Below, piece by piece: positions 6,053-9,373 of a stretch of 9,373 bases of DNA. The notes below the pieces were generated by a model that saw only the letters and a list, made by a program, of their open reading frames with translations, ran no database searches and had not been told where the DNA came from. The translations under genes were made by a program, and so were the position numbers. The DNA comes from Candidatus Firestoneibacteriota bacterium (lineage in GTDB: Bacteria > Oederibacteriota > JAAXVQ01 > JAUVAV01), in assembly GCA_030635415.1 (NCBI GenBank), contig DAOVYW010000080.1, positions 1 through 9,373 on the forward strand, given 5' to 3'. Position 1 is the stretch's first letter. Each line of letters opens with the position of its first letter.

Positions 6053-7567
6053 ATGAAAAGATTTAAAAAACTGATTTGGATTACATGTTTGGTGATGTTT
6101 ATTTCACTCCTGGGATTTTTTGGAGGATGGATTTCCGGGGCATCCCGTTCAGCCACCGGTGACGCAGGCCTGACCGAGGATATCTATGACAGTCTGCGGC
6201 CGCTTATTCAATCCATGTCCCTGATCCGGAACAACTACGTGGATGTGAAAAAAATCAAGCAAAAGGAATTGGTCTATGGCGCCATCAAGGGCATGGTCGA
6301 GGAGTTGGATCCCTACAGCCAATTTATGGACCCCCAGACCTACAAGGATATGTGCCAGGAGACCAAGGGAGTCTTTGGCGGGCTGGGAATAGAGATCGGT
6401 ATGCGCAATAACCGGTTAACTATTATTTCGCCGATTGAAGGCACACCCGCCTTCCGCGCCAAGCTTCAGCTCGGCGATGAGATCATGAAGATCGATGACG
6501 AATCTACCGAGGGTATTACGATTATGGATGCTGTGCATAAAATGCGCGGCCTGAAAGGGACCAAGTGTGTGATTACCATCCGGCGGCAGGGGGTGGAAGA
6601 ATGGTTTGATGTTCCCATTATCCGGGACGTTATAGAAATTGACACAGTACGTTATGAAATGCTGGAAGGCAGTATTGGATACATCCGGGTTATGGAGTTT
6701 ATGGAACGTACTGGCAAGGATTTCGACAAGGCGCTTAATGATCTGCAGAACCGCGAGATGAAAGGGTTGATTCTGGATCTGCGCAATAATCCGGGGGGGC
6801 TGCTGAAAATGGCTCCGGAAATAGCAGAATATTTTGTGCCCAAAGGCAAGCTCATTGTTTATACCGAGGGCCGCCATAAGACTCAGAATTTGCGCTTTTT
6901 TTCTACCCGGAAAGATACTTATAACGGCAAACCCCTGGTGGTGTTGGTCAACCAGGGATCAGCCTCGGCTTCAGAAATTGTAGCCGGCGCCATCCAGGAC
7001 CTGGACTTGGGAATTATAGTGGGACAAAAAACTTTTGGCAAAGGGTCGGTTCAAACCATTGTTCCTCTGGGAGACGGTTCCGCTCTGCGCATGACCACGG
7101 CCAGTTATTTTACCCCCAAAGGGGGATTGATTCACGGCAACGGCATCACTCCGGATTTTCTGGTGGAAGCCTACCGGCCGAACGAATTCTATATCCAACT
7201 AATTAAGGAGAGGCGCTTTGAGGAATTCGCGCGGTTTTATTTAAAATGGTATCCCCAAGGCGAAGAGAAAAAAGCCAAGAAATCAAGTGTTGAAGTTTCA
7301 GAAAAATCCTGGAAGAAATTGAAGCCGGAGACGCCTGATCAAAAGTTGAGAAAATCTTTTGTGCAATGGCTCAAAGAGCAGCATGTAGAGGTTAATCAAC
7401 ACCAGATTAACCAGGACTTGAGTTTTATTCTCAACCGTATCCGGGAGGAGATAGCTAAAAAATTACATGGCATCAAGGCGGCCCGCATGGTTAGGTTGGA
7501 GGGGGATCCGCAAGTGCTGCGCGCCAAGGATGCAATCAAGCTTAGCCTGAAGTATAAGAAGAAATAA
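6053..7567 (+). CDS. ctpA: S41A C-terminal processing protease (CtpA/Prc type)
   Basis: This 504-residue serine protease acts outside the cytoplasmic membrane, cleaving target proteins at their C-termini. AGGGAGG (6036-6042) precedes the ATG. Residues ~7-28 form a signal anchor or signal peptide. Residues ~45-100 are the helical N-terminal region with the family motif ELDPYSQFMDPQTYKDM. A PDZ domain spans ~105-180 (GGLGIEIG, IEGTPAFRAKLQLGDEIMKIDD), and the S41 core spans ~190-370 with LDLRNNPGGLL. The catalytic Ser-Lys pair is S305 (in QGSASASEI) and K330 (in TFGKGSVQT), spaced 25 residues as in CtpB, with Q334 matching the third CtpB residue. A Lys-rich C-terminal tail of about 130 residues is longer than in many CtpA proteins. 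It follows ftsEX-envC by 101 nt, suggesting substrates among wall enzymes or their regulators (inference). Confidence 0.95.
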   Translation: MKRFKKLIWITCLVMFISLLGFFGGWISGASRSATGDAGLTEDIYDSLRPLIQSMSLIRNNYVDVKKIKQKELVYGAIKGMVEELDPYSQFMDPQTYKDMCQETKGVFGGLGIEIGMRNNRLTIISPIEGTPAFRAKLQLGDEIMKIDDESTEGITIMDAVHKMRGLKGTKCVITIRRQGVEEWFDVPIIRDVIEIDTVRYEMLEGSIGYIRVMEFMERTGKDFDKALNDLQNREMKGLILDLRNNPGGLLKMAPEIAEYFVPKGKLIVYTEGRHKTQNLRFFSTRKDTYNGKPLVVLVNQGSASASEIVAGAIQDLDLGIIVGQKTFGKGSVQTIVPLGDGSALRMTTASYFTPKGGLIHGNGITPDFLVEAYRPNEFYIQLIKERRFEEFARFYLKWYPQGEEKKAKKSSVEVSEKSWKKLKPETPDQKLRKSFVQWLKEQHVEVNQHQINQDLSFILNRIREEIAKKLHGIKAARMVRLEGDPQVLRAKDAIKLSLKYKKK

Positions 7568-7593
7568 AAAATCGAGAGCGGCAGCGTTTTTAA

Positions 7594-8601
7594 ATGAATG
7601 TTCTGGGCATTGAAACCTCCTGTGACGAAACGGCGGCCGCCGTGGTTGCCGCGTCAGGAGAAGTCCTTTCCTCAAGGGTGGCTTCCCAATTAGAACTCCA
7701 TGCTCCCTATGGAGGAATAGTGCCGGAAATAGCCTCTCGTCAGCATTTGCGTGATCTGCCGCGGACCGTTTCCGAGGTTTTGCGCCGGGCCGGAATGGGA
7801 TGGCACGATATACAGGGAGTGGCTGCTACCTGCGGGCCGGGTTTGATGGGAGCCTTGCTGACCGGCCTCAGCTGGGCCAAGGCCGCGGCTTGGGCGCGGG
7901 CGCTGCCTTTTATTGGGGTAAATCATCTGGAAGGGCATCTCGCGGCCGTGGAATTGAACCAGGCGGCGTTGCCGCGTCCTTTTGTCGGTCTGGTGGCATC
8001 GGGCGGGCATACCAGTTTATATCTCGTGGCCGCCGGGCAGCCGGCGCGTTATTCCTTGCTGGCCAGTACGCGTGATGACGCCGTGGGCGAGGCTTTTGAT
8101 AAAGTAGCCAAACTCTTGGGGCTCTCTTACCCCGGGGGACCGGCCATCGAAAGAATAGCCGGGAATAAAGAGCCGGATAAGATAAAATTCTCCCGGCCGC
8201 GCATGAAAGACGGTTCGCTGGCATTTTCCTACTCAGGATTAAAAACCGCGGTGCGGTATTTGGTGGAGAAGGCCCGGCAACGGGGAGAAGAGATTGATTC
8301 CTCCGAGGTGGCAGCGGCGTTTCAGCAGGCCGTTATCCGGGATTTAATCCATAAAAGTCTTAAAGCCGTTAAGCAGCACGGCGCGCGCGCCCTGGCATTA
8401 ACCGGCGGAGTGGCAGCCAACCGGCTTTTACGTAAAACGCTGGCCACGGAAGCGGCAAAAATCAACCTGCCTTTTTATTGTCCCCCGATTGAATGGTGCA
8501 CGGATAATGCGGCTATGATTGCGTTGGCCGGCGCCCGCCGCTTGAGCCTCGGCGAACGCTCAGACTGGAATCTGCCGGCCGTGCCAAATCTGCAGTTGTA
8601 A
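7594..8601 (+). CDS. tsaD: tRNA N6-adenosine threonylcarbamoyltransferase TsaD (Kae1/Qri7 family)
   Basis: TsaD, with TsaB and TsaE, transfers the threonylcarbamoyl group from threonylcarbamoyl-AMP to A37 of ANN-decoding tRNAs (t6A). The product is 335 residues, the usual length. Motifs seen are the start MNVLGIETSCDETAAAVV, the metal-binding HLEGH (H111, H115), VASGGHTSLYL (134-144), GEAFDKVAKLLGL with YPGGPAIE (165-186), FSRPRMKDGSLAFSYSGLKTAV (199-220), TGGVAANRLLR (270-280) and CTDNAAMIA (D304, third metal ligand). All key residues are present, so it should be functional. It begins 26 nt after ctpA without a strong ribosome site (a GAGAG lies 15 nt upstream), so it is probably co-transcribed with ctpA. 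Confidence 0.97.
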   Translation: MNVLGIETSCDETAAAVVAASGEVLSSRVASQLELHAPYGGIVPEIASRQHLRDLPRTVSEVLRRAGMGWHDIQGVAATCGPGLMGALLTGLSWAKAAAWARALPFIGVNHLEGHLAAVELNQAALPRPFVGLVASGGHTSLYLVAAGQPARYSLLASTRDDAVGEAFDKVAKLLGLSYPGGPAIERIAGNKEPDKIKFSRPRMKDGSLAFSYSGLKTAVRYLVEKARQRGEEIDSSEVAAAFQQAVIRDLIHKSLKAVKQHGARALALTGGVAANRLLRKTLATEAAKINLPFYCPPIEWCTDNAAMIALAGARRLSLGERSDWNLPAVPNLQL

Positions 8602-8626
8602 GGGTGACACGTGCGTCCTTCTTACA

Positions 8627-8751
8627 TCCCTAAAAACGAAATAGAAAAAAGTTGTTGCGAGCAGCTACAAGAAGAGGGGTAAGTGGCTGGCAATAACTTG
8701 TTTTAAAACCGATCACTTCTATTTGTGGAATTTCTATTTCGGTTTTAGGGA
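8627..8751. repeat. 125-bp element bounded by 21-bp near-perfect inverted repeats
   Basis: The left arm (8627-8647, beginning TCCCTAAAAACGAAATAG) is complementary to the right arm (8731-8751, ending CGGTTTTAGGGA) at 20 of 21 positions; the only mismatch is A8636 with G8742. The arms are directly flanked by ACA on both sides (8624-8626 and 8752-8754), which could be a 3-bp target duplication. The interior has no evident gene. The element lies between convergent genes (tsaD and an OmpA-family gene), where a hairpin could limit read-through, but no T tract follows on either strand. A small non-autonomous transposable element is the main alternative. Confidence 0.6.
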
Positions 8752-8767
8752 ACAACCCGTAAGTGGC
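8679..8767. repeat. 9-bp direct repeat GTAAGTGGC, 80 bp apart
   Basis: GTAAGTGGC occurs at 8679-8687, inside the inverted-repeat element, and again at 8759-8767, just outside its right end. The second copy runs into the palindrome TGGCGCCA (8764-8771). The significance is unknown. Confidence 0.35.
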
Positions 8768-8802
8768 GCCAAAAGCGGTTTTATGGTAAAACAGTTCCAT
8801 AA

Positions 8803-9373
8803 TCATTCTTTAGAGCCGGGCTGAGGATCAGAGAGAATAAGTCGGATTTCAACCCGGCGATGAGTAATATGTGATTTTTCAGTAAGGTGTTCTTCAGTCG
8901 GGCGCGACATACCAAAGCTTAGTATGGAAATACTTTCCTCGAAAACTTTCGCTTCTTGGGTAAGGAAGTGAGCCACCATTTGGGCCCTTTTTTGGGAGAG
9001 CGCCAGATTGTATTCTGCTGAGCCGACATCATCCGCGTGGCCCTCACAAATTACTTTGAGGTTATCCGGATGGCGCGTGATTATTTCCTTGGCCATTAGT
9101 ATTTTGTCCACCATTTCCGGTTTCAAAACCGCGCTGTCAAAATCAAAGAGTATACTGGTAATTAATAAAGCGGTTTTACCTTCCGCGGTCTTTTCCCGCC
9201 GGGCTAAGATAGGCTTGATGTTTTCTGAAATAGAGACCTCTAAGCCATCCGGATAAGTTACGGTAAGGGTATATTGATATTCAAGATGAGTCTCGGCAAA
9301 GATGCCACTAGCGTTTTTGCCGTCCCAGAGAATATTTTCGGGCAGCTCTCCGGTTCCGGAAATAAGCTTAACC
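8803..9373 (-). CDS. OmpA/Pal-domain envelope protein with an Ig-like (FlgD-type) segment, 5' end outside window
   Basis: The frame enters at the right edge and ends at TGA (8805-8803); 189 C-terminal codons are visible. Counting within these, residues ~5-50 resemble the FlgD-type Ig-like repeat (ILWDGKNASGIF and EYQYTLTVTYPDG). Residues ~68-178 form an OmpA/Pal peptidoglycan-binding domain: LFDFDSAVLKPE (75-86), CEGHADDVGSAEYNLALSQKRA (109-130), ILSFGMSRP and HRRVEIRL. The Asp of the GHxD motif (114) and the Arg pair (172-173) that hold diaminopimelate are kept; the usual Asn before that pair is His. It is likely an outer-membrane or periplasmic protein anchored to the cell wall. It is convergent with tsaD. 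An internal TTG at 9126 is not a real start, because the domain begins upstream of it. Confidence 0.85.
   Translation of the reverse strand, partial: VKLISGTGELPENILWDGKNASGIFAETHLEYQYTLTVTYPDGLEVSISENIKPILARREKTAEGKTALLITSILFDFDSAVLKPEMVDKILMAKEIITRHPDNLKVICEGHADDVGSAEYNLALSQKRAQMVAHFLTQEAKVFEESISILSFGMSRPTEEHLTEKSHITHRRVEIRLILSDPQPGSKE

Noticed and set aside
7800..8224. Open frames on both strands within tsaD (7800-8075 + and 7910-8224 -)
   Set aside because: GC-rich coding sequence leaves other frames open; TsaD motifs run unbroken through the region.
8627..8751. Integron attC site or CRISPR repeat reading of the inverted repeat
   Set aside because: There is no integrase-type core-site pattern at the ends and no repeated spacer units; only one pair of arms is present.
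8778..8792. GTTTTA/TAAAAC stem near the OmpA gene end as a terminator
   Set aside because: It is a 6-bp AT-rich stem with a 3-nt loop and no T tract on either strand; too weak to call.

Overview
This looks like a chromosomal segment of a Gram-negative-type (diderm), probably anaerobic bacterium. The diderm call rests on an OmpA/Pal-type peptidoglycan-binding domain at the right edge and on FtsEX with an EnvC-like LytM protein. The pairing of an NrpR (DUF128) nitrogen regulator, best known from methanogenic archaea, with a stand-alone FMN glutamate-synthase-like protein suggests an anaerobic lineage such as Desulfobacterota or a candidate phylum. The phylum cannot be fixed from the sequence alone.

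Left third (1-2925), nitrogen module: a leftward gene for a glutamate-synthase-like FMN protein (1-1520, 3' end outside the window) faces a rightward gene for a winged-helix/DUF128 repressor of the NrpR family (1918-2925). The 397-bp space between them is AT-rich. It holds three inverted repeats of the form GGCA-N4/6-TGCC, which have the same architecture as the archaeal NrpR operators with a different core base. One repeat lies over the predicted transcription start of the synthase gene. Another lies just upstream of an almost perfect promoter (TTGACA-N17-TATAGT) whose predicted start coincides with the nrpR ATG, so nrpR may be transcribed without a leader. The simplest model is a 2-oxoglutarate-responsive, autoregulated nitrogen-assimilation switch.

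Middle (3050-8601), cell-envelope operon: a strong sigma70-type promoter (TTGACG-N18-TATAAT) precedes ftsE, ftsX, an envC-like gene, a ctpA-type S41 protease gene and tsaD, all on the + strand with short gaps or overlaps. FtsE and FtsX form the ATP-driven membrane complex that works through EnvC, a periplasmic coiled-coil protein with a degenerate LytM domain, to activate cell-wall amidases at division. CtpA is an exported or membrane-anchored processing protease that may trim wall enzymes or their activators. TsaD makes the t6A modification of tRNA and appears to be a housekeeping passenger.

Right edge (8602-9373): a roughly 200-bp gene-free stretch carries a 125-bp element bounded by a 21-bp near-perfect inverted repeat. 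It is followed by the 3' end of a convergent gene for a protein with a FlgD-like Ig-type segment and a C-terminal OmpA/Pal domain. No tRNA, rRNA, CRISPR array or transposase gene was seen.
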